A DNA stretch of 64,000 nucleotides from positions 1-64,000 of the forward strand of contig NZ_NNRM01000048.1 in assembly GCF_002252525.1 (NCBI RefSeq), in the 5' to 3' direction. This document shows positions 26,734 to 36,420 of the stretch, in pieces. The position numbers and the translations under genes are program-made. Below the pieces are notes generated by a model. That model searched no databases. It worked only from the letters and a program-made list of their open reading frames with translations, and was not told where the DNA came from. Each line of letters starts with the position of its first letter. Within the stretch, counting starts at the first letter, position 1. The stretch comes from Brucella pseudogrignonensis. Lineage in GTDB: Bacteria; Pseudomonadota; Alphaproteobacteria; Rhizobiales; Rhizobiaceae.

Positions 26734-27105
26734 CTATTTTTGCGGTGCGTAGGCGATGGCTTCAATCTCGATCTTGATGTCGATCATCAGACGGGATTCG
26801 ACCGTGGTGCGTGCCGGTGGATCTTTCGGGAAGTAAGTCGCGTAAACCGCATTCATACGTCCAAAATCGCGCGCATCTTCAAGCCAGATCGTCGTTTTGA
26901 CGACGTCTTCCATGCTTGCTCCGGCGAGGGCCAGTGCTGCCTTGATGTTCTCAAGAACTTGCTTGGTCTGGGCTTCGATATTGCCTTCTACGATCTTGCC
27001 GTCAGCGCCCATTGGCACCTGACCGGAAATATAGACTGTGTCGCCAGCGCGCACAGCAGGGGAGAGCGGTACGTGGGACGCACCGAAAGCCTGTTTCTTT
27101 GACAT
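26734..27105 (-). CDS. RidA family enamine/imine deaminase
   Basis: A 123-residue YjgF/YER057c/UK114 protein. It contains GDTVYISGQVPMGADGKIV and ends SRLMIDIKIEIEAIAYAP, including the conserved Arg of the RidA active site. RidA proteins form trimers and hydrolyse reactive enamine/imine intermediates released by PLP enzymes. The start at 27105 follows GGAG; the frame continues upstream into the permease gene but without initiation signals. The PLP-type aldolase-like gene of the divergent operon is a possible source of its substrate. Confidence 0.88.
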   Translation of the reverse strand: MSKKQAFGASHVPLSPAVRAGDTVYISGQVPMGADGKIVEGNIEAQTKQVLENIKAALALAGASMEDVVKTTIWLEDARDFGRMNAVYATYFPKDPPARTTVESRLMIDIKIEIEAIAYAPQK

Positions 27106-27116
27106 GATGACTCCGT

Positions 27117-27944
27117 TTATTTTACAGCTCCGAGCGCCAGACCTTTGATCAGGTAACGCTGCAGCCATATGAAGAGGATTGCGACCGGCAGAGTGGCTAC
27201 GAGAGTAGCGGCCATGACGTAGTGCCATTCAACCGTGTAGCGGCCTGCAACCAGCGAGAAGACCTGGATAGGGAGAGTGTAACTTCCCTGACTGCGCAGC
27301 ATGGTGAGTGCGACGACGAACTCGTTCCAAGCATTGATGAAGGTGAAAATCGCTGTAACGGCGATAGCAGGCAGACAGAGCGGCAAGAACACTTTGACCA
27401 GCGTCTTGAAGCGGCCAGCCCCTTCCATCCATGAGGCTTCTTCGAGATCTTTCGGGATCGTGTCGAAATAACTCTGCAGCATCCACACTGTGAAGGCGAT
27501 ATTGAAGGCCATATAAATGGCGCCAACGGCTGTAACGCTTTCAATCAATCCATAAGCTGCAAGCAACCGGAAAAGTCCGAGCACCAGCACGATTGGCGAA
27601 ATCATCTGCGAAACAAGCAGGAACTGGCGGAATGCGCCATGCCCCGCAAAATGGAAGCGCGACATGGCATAAGCTGCTGGGATCGACACAATGATTGCAC
27701 CGATGGAAGCAATGACCGAGACGTAGAAAGAGTTGAGAAGAGCCGTGCCGAAGCCGGTTCGCACCCACATTTCGGAGAAGTTTGCCCAGCGGAATTCACT
27801 TGGCCACCACGTTGGAGACAGAACCTCTTGCGGCGGTTTCACTGCTGTCAGGAACATGACCGCAAAAGGAAACAGTGTCAGCACGATTAAAGGTGCTAAG
27901 ATGATCCAGGCGATGAATGTACGTTTTATTTTTGATGCGGTCAT
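27117..27944 (-). CDS. Sugar-type ABC transporter permease (MalG family)
   Basis: A 275-residue inner-membrane protein with six helices and the EAA loop [22 protein letters not shown], which couples to the ATPase. It pairs with the upstream MalF-type permease, overlapping its stop by four bases. No ATPase gene is present in this operon; the matching MalK-type ATPase is on the divergent operon at 31089-32144. Members of this subfamily carry carbohydrates, glycerol phosphate or polyamine-like compounds. Confidence 0.9.
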   Translation of the reverse strand: MTASKIKRTFIAWIILAPLIVLTLFPFAVMFLTAVKPPQEVLSPTWWPSEFRWANFSEMWVRTGFGTALLNSFYVSVIASIGAIIVSIPAAYAMSRFHFAGHGAFRQFLLVSQMISPIVLVLGLFRLLAAYGLIESVTAVGAIYMAFNIAFTVWMLQSYFDTIPKDLEEASWMEGAGRFKTLVKVFLPLCLPAIAVTAIFTFINAWNEFVVALTMLRSQGSYTLPIQVFSLVAGRYTVEWHYVMAATLVATLPVAILFIWLQRYLIKGLALGAVK

Positions 27945-28810
27945 GCGCGTTCGCTCCGCATGGATAGCCGGATATAGATGGCCGTGAAAACAAGCAGGAT
28001 GGCGAGCATGATCAGCGATACCGCCGATGCTTCACCGAGTTTTCCGAGCCGGAAAGCCAGCTTATAAAGGTGAGTTACGAGAATATCGGTGGAGTTCGCC
28101 GGTCCGCCCTGTGTCATCACCCAGATGATCGGGAAGGAGTTGAACACATAGATCGTGTTGAGCACGATTGCGATATTCACGAATGGCTTGAGCAGTGGCA
28201 GCGTGATTTCACGAAACTGTTGCCAGAGGCTTGCACCTTCAAGCGACGAAGCTTCGTAAAGGTCTTCCGGGATAGAAGACAGGCCGCCAAGGAAGATCGT
28301 GGTTGTAAACGGCACAGTTACCAGAATGCCGACGAGAATTTGCATCGGAAATGCGGTTGCAGCACTGGCGAGCCACTGGATGTTACTGTCGATCAGTCCC
28401 AGATTGCGCAAAGCCGAATTGAGCATTCCGCTTTCGCCGTTCAGCGCCCAGCGCCAGACGATTGCTGTCATCGTGAGCGAAACCGCCCACGGCAACATGA
28501 CTATAACGCGCGCAACGGAACGACCGTAAAAATCCATATTGAGGATGATCGCAACCGGTATGGACACAACAAGTGCGCCACCGACCACAGCCACGGTCCA
28601 GACGGCAGTTCGCCACAATGCATTGAGAAAATCGGGTGATGCGATCAGGGCCGTAAAGTTTGCGCCATCGTTGAAATCGCGCAATTGGCCAAAACGGTTC
28701 ACATCATGGGTGGCGATCTCAAAGAGATGCACAACCGGCCAGAAGATCACCACCGCAGCCAGCAGCAGGCTTGGCAGGATCAGAAAATAGGGCAGGGTGC
28801 GATTTTGCAT
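27941..28810 (-). CDS. Sugar-type ABC transporter permease (MalF family)
   Basis: A 289-residue permease starting at MQNRTLPYF, with six helices and the EAA loop [24 protein letters not shown] longer frame to 28861 is possible but overlaps the hairpin region after the binding-protein gene. No strong ribosome binding site precedes 28810. It forms the transmembrane heterodimer with the MalG-type protein. The operon order is binding protein, MalF-type, MalG-type, RidA, M81. Confidence 0.88.
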   Translation of the reverse strand: MQNRTLPYFLILPSLLLAAVVIFWPVVHLFEIATHDVNRFGQLRDFNDGANFTALIASPDFLNALWRTAVWTVAVVGGALVVSIPVAIILNMDFYGRSVARVIVMLPWAVSLTMTAIVWRWALNGESGMLNSALRNLGLIDSNIQWLASAATAFPMQILVGILVTVPFTTTIFLGGLSSIPEDLYEASSLEGASLWQQFREITLPLLKPFVNIAIVLNTIYVFNSFPIIWVMTQGGPANSTDILVTHLYKLAFRLGKLGEASAVSLIMLAILLVFTAIYIRLSMRSERA

Positions 28811-28838
28811 CGGCCAAAAATTCCACGGAAGAAAAAGG

Positions 28839-28890
28839 AACCCGGCAGCAAAACAGCGCAAACTGTCTTGAGCTGACCTGCCGCCGGGTT
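28839..28890 (-). other. Stem-loop after the binding-protein gene
   Basis: AACCCGGC at 28839-28846 pairs with GCCGGGTT at 28883-28890 around a long loop that can itself pair in part. It lies between the binding-protein stop and the permease start, where such hairpins commonly raise the ratio of binding protein to permease. Confidence 0.4.
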
Positions 28891-28897
28891 GATGGGA

Positions 28898-30133
28898 TTA
28901 CTTCTTCAGGATTGCATCTGCCTTGGCAGCAGCTTCCTTCAGAACGGCTTCCGGTTCGCCTTGACCCAGATAGATGCTCTGCATCGCATTGGATGTGATG
29001 TCGGCGATTTCTTCCCAGCCCGGAATGATCGGTGCAAAACGCGCATCAGGAAGCAGAGCTGTGAATGCAGCGAGATCGGCATTATTGACGTAATAATCCA
29101 TCTTCGCTTCTTCCTTGTTTACAGGAAGGAAGCCTTCGCCCTGCGTGAACTTAGCACGCCATTCGGTCTGGAACAGGAAGTCGAGAACCTTCCAGGCCTC
29201 TTCCTTGTTCTTGGAGTTCTGGAACATGATGACAGAGTCAGTCACGCCATAGGTGCCGCGAGCGCCCGTTGGGCCAGCAGGAATTGCGGTGACACCATAT
29301 TTCAGGTTTGGCGCTTCTTCCTTGATCTGGTTGGACAGGAATGGCGCAGTGATCATCATGCCGACCTTGCCCTGCTTGAAGAGGTTCTGAACATCTTCAC
29401 GCGCATAGGACGTAACGCCCGGCTGGGTGAGGCCACCGTCGATCATCGATTTGTAAAGCTTTGCAGCTTCCAATGCGCCCGGAGTGCTCAGGCCAGAAGT
29501 GCCATCCTTGTTGAGGATTTCTGCACCCTGCGACCACATCGCATAATAATAATAAACGTCTGTTTCGATTTCCTTGCCCTGAAGGCCGAAACCGTAGTTT
29601 TCACCGCCAAGCGCCTTGATCTTTTCTGCAGCAGCTTTGACTTCATCCCAGTTTGCAGGAGGATTGGCGACACCTGCTTTTTCAAGCAATTCCTTGTTGT
29701 AATACATAGCGCGTGCAGATGCTGCGATCGGCAGGCCGTATGTCTTGCCTTCCAATACCGAAGGCGACAGGAATGTTTCGATGAAACGACCCTTGAATGA
29801 ATCGTCCATATAGCCGTCAAGCGGCTCGGCGATGCCCTGCTGAACGAAGTCGATCAGCCAGCGGGTGCCGATGATCGAAAGATCAGCATTGGTGCCTGCC
29901 GAGATGTCGGTGGTCAGTTTCTGCAGAAGAACATCCCACGGCACGACCTCGAAATTGAGTGTGATGCCAGGATTTGCGGCTTCAAAAGCCTTCTTCACTT
30001 CTTCAAAATATGGGCCGGTCTTGGAGCTGTACTCCGCGACCGTCATACGCACTTCGCCAGCCTGCGCGGCTGAACCAATTGCCAGAATGCTTAATCCAGC
30101 CAAAAGGCCGGCCTTCCATTTATTGATAGACAT
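28898..30133 (-). CDS. Sugar-type ABC transporter substrate-binding protein
   Basis: A 411-residue extracellular solute-binding protein of the MalE/UgpB class. The signal peptide is MSINKWKAGLLAGLSILAIG, ending AAQAG. The mature part begins EVRMTVAEYSSKTGPYFEE, and there is a typical GKTYGLPIAASARAMYYNKELL hinge segment. It is first in its operon and shares a 178-base AT-rich promoter region with the divergent SDR-ATPase-RpiR operon. The ligand is unknown; family and neighbours allow a sugar, amino sugar or peptide-like compound. Confidence 0.88.
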   Translation of the reverse strand: MSINKWKAGLLAGLSILAIGSAAQAGEVRMTVAEYSSKTGPYFEEVKKAFEAANPGITLNFEVVPWDVLLQKLTTDISAGTNADLSIIGTRWLIDFVQQGIAEPLDGYMDDSFKGRFIETFLSPSVLEGKTYGLPIAASARAMYYNKELLEKAGVANPPANWDEVKAAAEKIKALGGENYGFGLQGKEIETDVYYYYAMWSQGAEILNKDGTSGLSTPGALEAAKLYKSMIDGGLTQPGVTSYAREDVQNLFKQGKVGMMITAPFLSNQIKEEAPNLKYGVTAIPAGPTGARGTYGVTDSVIMFQNSKNKEEAWKVLDFLFQTEWRAKFTQGEGFLPVNKEEAKMDYYVNNADLAAFTALLPDARFAPIIPGWEEIADITSNAMQSIYLGQGEPEAVLKEAAAKADAILKK

Positions 30134-30311
30134 TTTCCCGTTCCCTTGTTTGCCCATGCTTCATGTGAAGACGTCATAATTTTTGTTATTTTCTTACATT
30201 ATCGGCAAATTTTGCGCTTTCAAGTAAAAAGTTTTGTTGCAAACTTACATTTTCACTTTTAGGCTGACCAGAATAAGCAGGCGCGAAAAGTGCTGTATAA
30301 AGGGGAATAGA

Positions 30312-31085
30312 GTGGAGCATTCAGGCGAATTTGCCGGAAAATCCGTATTGATTACCGGCGCAGGCGGCGGCGTCGGCACAGCGCTCGTGCAGCTATTTTC
30401 ATCGCGTGGGGCGAGAATCATTGGCTGCGATACAAGCATTGATGTGATGCAGGCTGATGGTTTTGACAGCCGTCATGCATTTGATCTTCTGGACCGTAAT
30501 GCGCTAGAAAATGCAGCAAATGATATTATGGCAAGTGATGGCGTGCCTGATATCGTCATCAATAATGCTGGCTGGACGCGCTCCGAATCATTCGAGGAGC
30601 TTGATCAGGCCGCGATCAACCGCGAAATCGATCTCAATCTGACCGGCGTCAGCGCAGTTTCCACTGCAATCGCCAAGAAAATGGCGGCGCGGGGGCATGG
30701 CACATTCGTGTTCATTTCATCCGTCAATGCGCTTTCACATTTCGGCAATCCTGCCTACGCAGCTGCAAAAGCAGGAATCAACGCTTTTGCGCGGGCGCTG
30801 GCTGTTGAATATGGACAGAACGGCTTACGGGCCAATGTGGTTTGCCCCGGTTCAATTCATACGTCAGCCTGGGATCATCGCATCGCGAAAGACCCCGCCG
30901 TTTTCGACAAGCTCAAGCGACTTTATCCGCTTGGACGAATTGTCAAAGTTAATGAGGTGGCCGAAGCGGTTGCCTTCCTCGCATCCGACAGGGCATCGGG
31001 CATCACCGGCACAATATTGCCGGTCGATGCCGGACTTATGGCCGGCTGTCGTCCATTTATCGATGATATTCTAAACGGGAACTGA
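30312..31085 (+). CDS. Short-chain dehydrogenase/reductase
   Basis: A 257-residue classical SDR if started at the GTG at 30312, which has AGGGGA before it; upstream codons do not look like SDR sequence. TGAGGGVG (15-22) binds NAD(P), NNAG is at 84-87, and the catalytic Ser (136/137), Tyr149 and Lys153 (YAAAK) are present. It is first in the operon SDR, ABC ATPase, RpiR regulator, aldolase-like enzyme, NTF2-like protein. Together with that enzyme it may oxidise a hydroxy acid or amino alcohol made from the imported compound; the substrate is not known. Confidence 0.87.
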   Translation: MEHSGEFAGKSVLITGAGGGVGTALVQLFSSRGARIIGCDTSIDVMQADGFDSRHAFDLLDRNALENAANDIMASDGVPDIVINNAGWTRSESFEELDQAAINREIDLNLTGVSAVSTAIAKKMAARGHGTFVFISSVNALSHFGNPAYAAAKAGINAFARALAVEYGQNGLRANVVCPGSIHTSAWDHRIAKDPAVFDKLKRLYPLGRIVKVNEVAEAVAFLASDRASGITGTILPVDAGLMAGCRPFIDDILNGN

Positions 31086-31088
31086 GTG

Positions 31089-32144
31089 ATGAAAAATGTT
31101 TCCCTGCGTGGCATTACCAAATCTTTCGGACAGATGAACGTTCTTGATCGGGTTGATCTCGATATTGAGGATGGCGAGTTTCTAGTGCTCGTCGGCCCGT
31201 CTGGTTGTGGTAAATCCACGCTTCTGCGCATGGTCGCGGGGCTTGAGCCGATTTCGGGCGGAGATCTAATTATTGGCGGCCAACGCGCCAATGATCTGCC
31301 GCCGCAAAAGCGCAACATCGCAATGGTGTTTCAGTCCTATGCGCTTTTTCCGCATATGACGGCACGCGAAAACATCGGCTTTGGTCCGCGTATTCGCGGC
31401 GAAGATGGTTCAACCACTGCAGCCAAAGTGGATAAGGCCGCGTCGATCCTCAATCTGCATTCCTATCTTGATCGTTATCCGCGCCAGCTTTCCGGTGGTC
31501 AGCGTCAGCGAGTCGCCATGGGACGTGCTATTGTGCGTGAGCCGTCGGTCTTCCTTTTCGATGAGCCGCTGTCCAATCTTGATGCACAGCTGCGTGTTCA
31601 GATGCGTACCGAGATTAAGGCGCTCCACCATCGTCTGAAATCGACGGTCATCTATGTCACGCACGATCAGATCGAAGCCATGACCATGGCGGACCGTATC
31701 GTTGTGATGAATCAAGGCAAGATTCAGCAAATTGGTGCGCCGCTCGATCTCTATGATCGTCCCGCTAATAAGTTTGTCGCGGGCTTTATCGGTTCTCCTT
31801 CCATGAGCTTCATTCCGGGTGAACTGATCGAAGGTGGAAAATTCCGCACAAATGAGGGTGAAGAAATCGCCATACCCGGAAAGTCTGCTGCCGGGCGCAG
31901 CGTTGAATTGGGTGTGCGGCCTGAAAATTTCGTCATTGCGAAAGAGGGTGGCGGGCTGACGCTCGCTATTGAAGTGGTCGAGCCAACGGGACCGGAAACC
32001 CATGTTTATGGGAAAATTGCTGGCGAAGCTGTGCGAGCCGTATTCCGCGAACGTATTCACCTTGCACCGGGAGAGCGAGTCCCTGTAACGGCAAAGCCCG
32101 AACATATTCATCTCTTTGATAAGGAAAGCGGTTTGCCGCTGTAA
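31089..32144 (+). CDS. MalK/UgpC-type ABC transporter ATP-binding protein
   Basis: A 351-residue ATPase: Walker A GPSGCGKST at 36-44, signature LSGGQRQRV and Walker B VFLFDEP in the expected places, followed by a C-terminal OB-fold/TOBE regulatory domain (FIPGELIEGGKFR... LGVRPENF). It should serve the MalF/MalG-type permeases of the divergent operon, which lack an ATPase of their own. The ATG at 31089 is chosen; a GTG directly before it is possible. Confidence 0.9.
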   Translation: MKNVSLRGITKSFGQMNVLDRVDLDIEDGEFLVLVGPSGCGKSTLLRMVAGLEPISGGDLIIGGQRANDLPPQKRNIAMVFQSYALFPHMTARENIGFGPRIRGEDGSTTAAKVDKAASILNLHSYLDRYPRQLSGGQRQRVAMGRAIVREPSVFLFDEPLSNLDAQLRVQMRTEIKALHHRLKSTVIYVTHDQIEAMTMADRIVVMNQGKIQQIGAPLDLYDRPANKFVAGFIGSPSMSFIPGELIEGGKFRTNEGEEIAIPGKSAAGRSVELGVRPENFVIAKEGGGLTLAIEVVEPTGPETHVYGKIAGEAVRAVFRERIHLAPGERVPVTAKPEHIHLFDKESGLPL

Positions 32145-32151
32145 ATCCCGT

Positions 32152-33033
32152 ATGAGCAAGGTTGCAGACATCATCACAAGGCTTCATGCCGCAGCACAGG
32201 ACGGGTCCAAATCCGACCGCCGACTGGCTGCATTGGTGCTGTCTGATCCTGACTATGCATCAAAGGCAGCAATCTCAGAAATAGCGGCGCGTGCAGGGGT
32301 GAGTGAGCCGACGGTAACGCGCTTCTGCCGTGCTTTGGGTTGCGATGGTGTTCGTGATTTCAAGTTTTTTCTCGCGCAGGCGTTGGCGATTGGTGGCCAA
32401 TATCTGACGGCAGAAGTGCCTGCTCGTGATATCCGCGAGGCCCGCATTGCTTCTGCGGTTGCTGACGCCGCGGTCGCCGCAATTCATCGCGCAAGCGATA
32501 ATCTTGATATGTCGGTCGTCATGAAGATCGCCGAACGGATAATCAGCTCTGGTTCTGTTCTTTGCATAGGCTCTGGTGGCATTTCATCAATGATGGCGAC
32601 GGAATTGCAAAACCGGCTTTTTCGGCTTGGAATTCCGGTGTTGGCGCAGGTGGATGGCCAATTGCAGCGCATGTATGCGGCTGTTGCGACGCGTGAAACA
32701 ACAGTCATCGCGTTTTCAGTTTCGGGCTACGCCCGGTCCGTTGTCGAGGCGATACTGGTGGCGCGGCAATATGGTGCCGAAACCGTCGCGATCACCGCAC
32801 CGGGGTCTGATTTGGCGAAGGCTGCCAACACGGTCATTCCGTTTCAGCCCAATGAAGATGGAAATCTCTATAAGCCGACCTCTTCCCGTTTTGCACTTAT
32901 GGCAATTCTCGACATGATTGCGACTGCCACCGCTGAAATTCATGGACCGAAAGTGCTTGAGAGCCTGAGACGCATCAAGCACAGTTTGAACACACTCAAG
33001 ATTGATGATCCGCGCTTGCCGCTGGGAGATTGA
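32152..33033 (+). CDS. MurR/RpiR family transcriptional regulator
   Basis: A 293-residue regulator. An N-terminal helix-turn-helix (ISEIAARAGVSEPTVTRFCRALGCDG, about 37-62) is followed by a SIS domain (ICSGSVLCIGSGGISSMM to VIPFQPNE) that binds phosphosugars or similar ligands. It lies inside the operon it probably controls, together with the divergent importer operon. No clear RpiR palindrome was found in the AT-rich intergenic region 30134-30311. Confidence 0.88.
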   Translation: MSKVADIITRLHAAAQDGSKSDRRLAALVLSDPDYASKAAISEIAARAGVSEPTVTRFCRALGCDGVRDFKFFLAQALAIGGQYLTAEVPARDIREARIASAVADAAVAAIHRASDNLDMSVVMKIAERIISSGSVLCIGSGGISSMMATELQNRLFRLGIPVLAQVDGQLQRMYAAVATRETTVIAFSVSGYARSVVEAILVARQYGAETVAITAPGSDLAKAANTVIPFQPNEDGNLYKPTSSRFALMAILDMIATATAEIHGPKVLESLRRIKHSLNTLKIDDPRLPLGD

Positions 33034-33036
33034 CGA

Positions 33037-34101
33037 ATGACAAGGCCTACAAACGTCCGTGAGATTGATACGCCTGCAATTCTGATTGATGTTAATCGCG
33101 TTCAGGCCAATATTGCCAAGGCGCAAGCCCATGCTGATGCGATCGGCGTGAAACTCCGCCCACATATCAAAACGCATAAACTGCCATTCTTCGCGCGGCG
33201 GCAGCTCGAAGCAGGTGCAACCGGTATTACCTGTCAGAAAATCGGCGAAGCGGAAGTTATGGCCGATGCGGGCATTGTCGATATCTTTCTGCCTTATAAT
33301 ATTCTGGGCAAGGAAAAGCTCGACCGGCTTTATGCCCTTCATCAGCGCATAACGATCTCGGTCACAATCGATAATGCGACGAGCCTTGAAGGTTTGGCAA
33401 AGCGCTTTACCAATGAGGGGCGGCCGCTCAAAGTGCTGGTCGAATGCGACACGGGCATGGGGCGCTGTGGTGTGCAAACACCTGAAGAGGCGCTGGAACT
33501 TGCGCGTCAGATTGAGCAGAGCAAGGGTCTCAAATTCGGTGGCCTTATGACTTACCCAGCTGCAGGCAAGGCTGAACAGACTGAACAATGGCTTCTGACA
33601 GCACGCAATCTACTCGCAGAAAATGGCATTCAGTGCGAGACGATATCAAGTGGTGGCACGCCCGATATGTGGCGCTCGCCAACGCAAAGCGTCGTTACAG
33701 AATACCGGCCGGGCACCTATATCTATTTTGACCGGTATCAGGTGGCAAAGGGTGCTGCGACGTTGGACGACTGTGCGCTGACCGTACTTTCGACGATCGT
33801 CAGCCATCCAACTGCAGATCGCGCAATTATCGATGCCGGCTCCAAGTCACTTTCAAGCGATACGCTCGGGCTGGCGGATTTTGGCGAGTTGGCCGGAAAG
33901 CCTGAAGCCCGGTTAACAGGCCTCAGCGAAGAGCACGGCACGCTAAAAGGCGATCTGGCCGGTTTGAAAATCGGCGACAAGGTTCGGGTCATTCCCGATC
34001 ACGTCTGTGTCGTATCCAATCTTTTCGACGAAGTGCATCTCATTTCCGGTGACGATGTCATTGATATTCTGCCGGTCGCTGCGCGCGGAAAACTAAAGTA
34101 A
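33037..34101 (+). CDS. D-threonine aldolase / D-serine dehydratase-like PLP enzyme (DSD1 family)
   Basis: A 354-residue fold-type III PLP enzyme. The N-terminus has DTPAILID and RPHIKTHK (41-48), which contains the PLP lysine. The C-terminal PDHVCVVSNLFD has His322 and Cys324, the divalent-metal ligands of D-threonine aldolase and eukaryotic-type D-serine dehydratase. Such enzymes split or dehydrate beta-hydroxy-D-amino acids. Dehydration would release an enamine, which fits the RidA protein of the same cluster. It starts three bases after the regulator stop. Confidence 0.87.
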   Translation: MTRPTNVREIDTPAILIDVNRVQANIAKAQAHADAIGVKLRPHIKTHKLPFFARRQLEAGATGITCQKIGEAEVMADAGIVDIFLPYNILGKEKLDRLYALHQRITISVTIDNATSLEGLAKRFTNEGRPLKVLVECDTGMGRCGVQTPEEALELARQIEQSKGLKFGGLMTYPAAGKAEQTEQWLLTARNLLAENGIQCETISSGGTPDMWRSPTQSVVTEYRPGTYIYFDRYQVAKGAATLDDCALTVLSTIVSHPTADRAIIDAGSKSLSSDTLGLADFGELAGKPEARLTGLSEEHGTLKGDLAGLKIGDKVRVIPDHVCVVSNLFDEVHLISGDDVIDILPVAARGKLK

Positions 34102-34114
34102 TCAGGAGGGGTAT

Positions 34115-34588
34115 GTGAAAGAAGCCGTCAATCCATTTGCTGGCGATAGAGATCGCGAGCAAATATGGGAAATGCTTGTGCGCCGCGATATCGAGGCATT
34201 CGTGACCGAAAACTGGTCTCTGGTTGCCGATGATTTTGATGAACCGCGCTTTCTGGGCATTCATGCTCATGGTGAATCCGATCCCGATAAATGGAACGCA
34301 GCATTCCCGACACTTACCGCCTATCGCGATGAATGGCTGCGTCAGGCAGCGGAAAGCGCTGCAACGGAATATGCCGAATCTCTTGCAGACGGCGTTTTCC
34401 GTGCCACGCGACTCAACGTGATTGATATCAATGGCGATGTCGCTATTGCGCGTAAAAAGTTTGATGGGACCATCGCAAAAGCAGATGGAACACACGACAG
34501 GTTAAACTGGCAAACGCTTTATTTTTGCCGTCGCCACGGTGATCGCTGGCGTATCACCGGCTTCGTTGGATATATGGTTAATCGCTAA
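34115..34588 (+). CDS. NTF2/SnoaL-like hypothetical protein
   Basis: A 157-residue soluble protein beginning at a GTG with GGAGGGG seven bases upstream. The alternation of helices and strands and the ending WRITGFVGYMV resemble NTF2/SnoaL-like folds, which include small hydrolases and isomerases, but no catalytic residues can be assigned. It is the last gene of the SDR-ATPase-RpiR-aldolase operon, 13 bases after the previous stop, so a role in the same pathway is likely. Confidence 0.7.
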   Translation: MKEAVNPFAGDRDREQIWEMLVRRDIEAFVTENWSLVADDFDEPRFLGIHAHGESDPDKWNAAFPTLTAYRDEWLRQAAESAATEYAESLADGVFRATRLNVIDINGDVAIARKKFDGTIAKADGTHDRLNWQTLYFCRRHGDRWRITGFVGYMVNR

Positions 34589-35128
34589 TCCAGGCCGCTT
34601 CATTCACGTTGAAATTTTGGGCGCGGATCGCTTGATCTGTGCCCGTTTTTCTGGCAAATGACGCCAGATAAGGCATAAGTATAATCATACAAATTTACTG
34701 CAATTAAGCGAAATTATATTCTGCGAATACTAAATTGCCTCATGTCGCAGCTAATTGCATATTTGTCGCAGCTCGCTCGTGTGCAAGCCTTCCCCCGGAT
34801 TACTATTAATGCCAGACTGGTTGATTAGTCCTCACAATTGGACCTGTCGATCAGCTCGCATATTTCGTCGTGCAACCCATCAAAAATAATCATGGGAACG
34901 GGTTGCGCCAAGATGAATCCGTCACTGTGGGTGGACATGTCGGGAAATGGCCTATATAAATACATCACACCAATCGCTAATCATTCTCAGCGGGTCAATC
35001 AACGCCTGCAAGTTGCGCATGTCCAATTCGCGCATGAATGAAGAAATAATGATGTTACAAAGGAGATTAAACCCGCCAGCACAGCGGGGTTAAACATAAT
35101 GCATGGTATTTTATACAAGGAAGAAAGT
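34589..35128. other. 540-base non-coding region before proV
   Basis: No convincing gene. It contains a TCTGGC/GCCAGA hairpin near 34650-34668 and AT-rich sequence around 34670-34770. An imperfect TTAAACCCGC/GCGGGGTTAA hairpin at 35067-35093 lies shortly upstream of the proV start, so the leader of the betaine transporter may be structured. An open frame at 34838-35041 lacks initiation signals. Confidence 0.4.
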
Positions 35129-36313
35129 ATGAAGTCGCCTGCTAAGACCAAGATAAGCTTGAATGGCGTTTTTAAAGTCTTTGGCGACGATCCGGAGCGC
35201 GCAATGCAGGAATTGCGTGCAGGCAAATCAAAAGCCCAGATTCACAGTGATCTTGGTGCTACAATCGGCGTAGATGATGCGACCTTCGATATTAAAGAAG
35301 GCGAAGTATTCGTCATCATGGGCCTTTCTGGCTCAGGTAAATCGACGCTTCTGCGACTGCTCAATCGTCTGATAGAGCCAACGGCAGGTTCCATCGAAGT
35401 CGATGGCCGTGATATCGTTAAAATGTCGAAGCGCGAGCTGATTGATCTTCGCCGCCGCGACATGAGCATGGTGTTTCAGTCCTTTGCTCTGCTCCCCAAC
35501 CGTACAGTCTTGAACAACGCTTCATTCGGTCTCGAAGTGGCGGGAATGGGCGAGGCCGAACGCCACGAGAAAGCACTCAAAGCATTAGCGGCTGTTGGGC
35601 TCGAACCCTACGCCAACTCTATGCCTGATCAGCTATCCGGTGGCATGAAGCAGCGTGTTGGACTTGCGAGAGCACTTGCGAGCGAACCGACCATTCTGCT
35701 GATGGATGAGGCTTTCTCTGCACTTGATCCGCTGATCCGCACGGAAATGCAGGATGAGCTGAAGCGTCTTCAGGCAGAACACAGCCGCACGATCATCTTC
35801 GTGAGCCATGATCTCGATGAAGCCATGCGTATTGGCGATCGTATCTGCATCATGCAGCACGGCAAGGTCGTACAGGTTGGAACGCCGAACGAAATCGTTT
35901 CTGCGCCCGCTAATGATTATGTGCGCTCGTTCTTCCGTAATGTTGATGTCTCTCGCGTCTTCAAAGCGGCAGATGTTGCGCGCGAGGATGAGTTGATCGT
36001 CTTCGATCCAGCGCAATTGTCTTCGGCACTTGAGCGTCTTGATGCCAGCGGCAAGTCTTACGGTGTTTTGCTTGATGGAGATCGCATTTATCGTGGCGTT
36101 GTCACACGGGATGCGCTCGCAAGCGGAAGCTTTAAGGCGGAGAGCGATCAGCTGGACGGTGCGGCCGCGATACAGGCCGATGCTCCACTTTCCGGTCTTT
36201 TGGTGCGTGTCGCTGAAAGCCCTTGGCCTGTGCCTGTCACCGACCGGCATAACCGTTATCTCGGCGCTATCAGTAAATCGGCTTTGCTTGAGACTCTCGG
36301 CCGCGCGGGTTGA
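35129..36313 (+). CDS. Glycine betaine/proline-type ABC transporter ATP-binding protein (ProV/OpuAA)
   Basis: A 394-residue ATPase of the osmoprotectant importer family. A family-specific N-terminal extension precedes Walker A GLSGSGKST (65-73). The signature LSGGMKQRVGLARAL, Walker B ILLMDEAF and H-loop FVSHD are intact. The C-terminal 110 residues form a CBS pair (VLLDGDRIYRGVVT... RYLGAIS), which senses ionic strength or cyclic di-AMP in characterised relatives. The ATG at 35129 follows AAGGAAG; an upstream in-frame ATG adds ten residues. It is first in a V-W-X operon. Confidence 0.9.
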   Translation: MKSPAKTKISLNGVFKVFGDDPERAMQELRAGKSKAQIHSDLGATIGVDDATFDIKEGEVFVIMGLSGSGKSTLLRLLNRLIEPTAGSIEVDGRDIVKMSKRELIDLRRRDMSMVFQSFALLPNRTVLNNASFGLEVAGMGEAERHEKALKALAAVGLEPYANSMPDQLSGGMKQRVGLARALASEPTILLMDEAFSALDPLIRTEMQDELKRLQAEHSRTIIFVSHDLDEAMRIGDRICIMQHGKVVQVGTPNEIVSAPANDYVRSFFRNVDVSRVFKAADVAREDELIVFDPAQLSSALERLDASGKSYGVLLDGDRIYRGVVTRDALASGSFKAESDQLDGAAAIQADAPLSGLLVRVAESPWPVPVTDRHNRYLGAISKSALLETLGRAG

Positions 36314-36420
36314 TCCGCGCGCTCATATTTTCTCAGGCATTCGGGTTTGATCCCGTATTGGACACCCGTATTGGACAATGTCCAGCCATAGGTAACTCGA
36401 TCTGAAATGGACGGTAAACC

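Noticed and set aside
34838-35041. A 67-codon frame upstream of proV
   Set aside because: No initiation signals and no recognisable protein features; more likely promoter and leader sequence.
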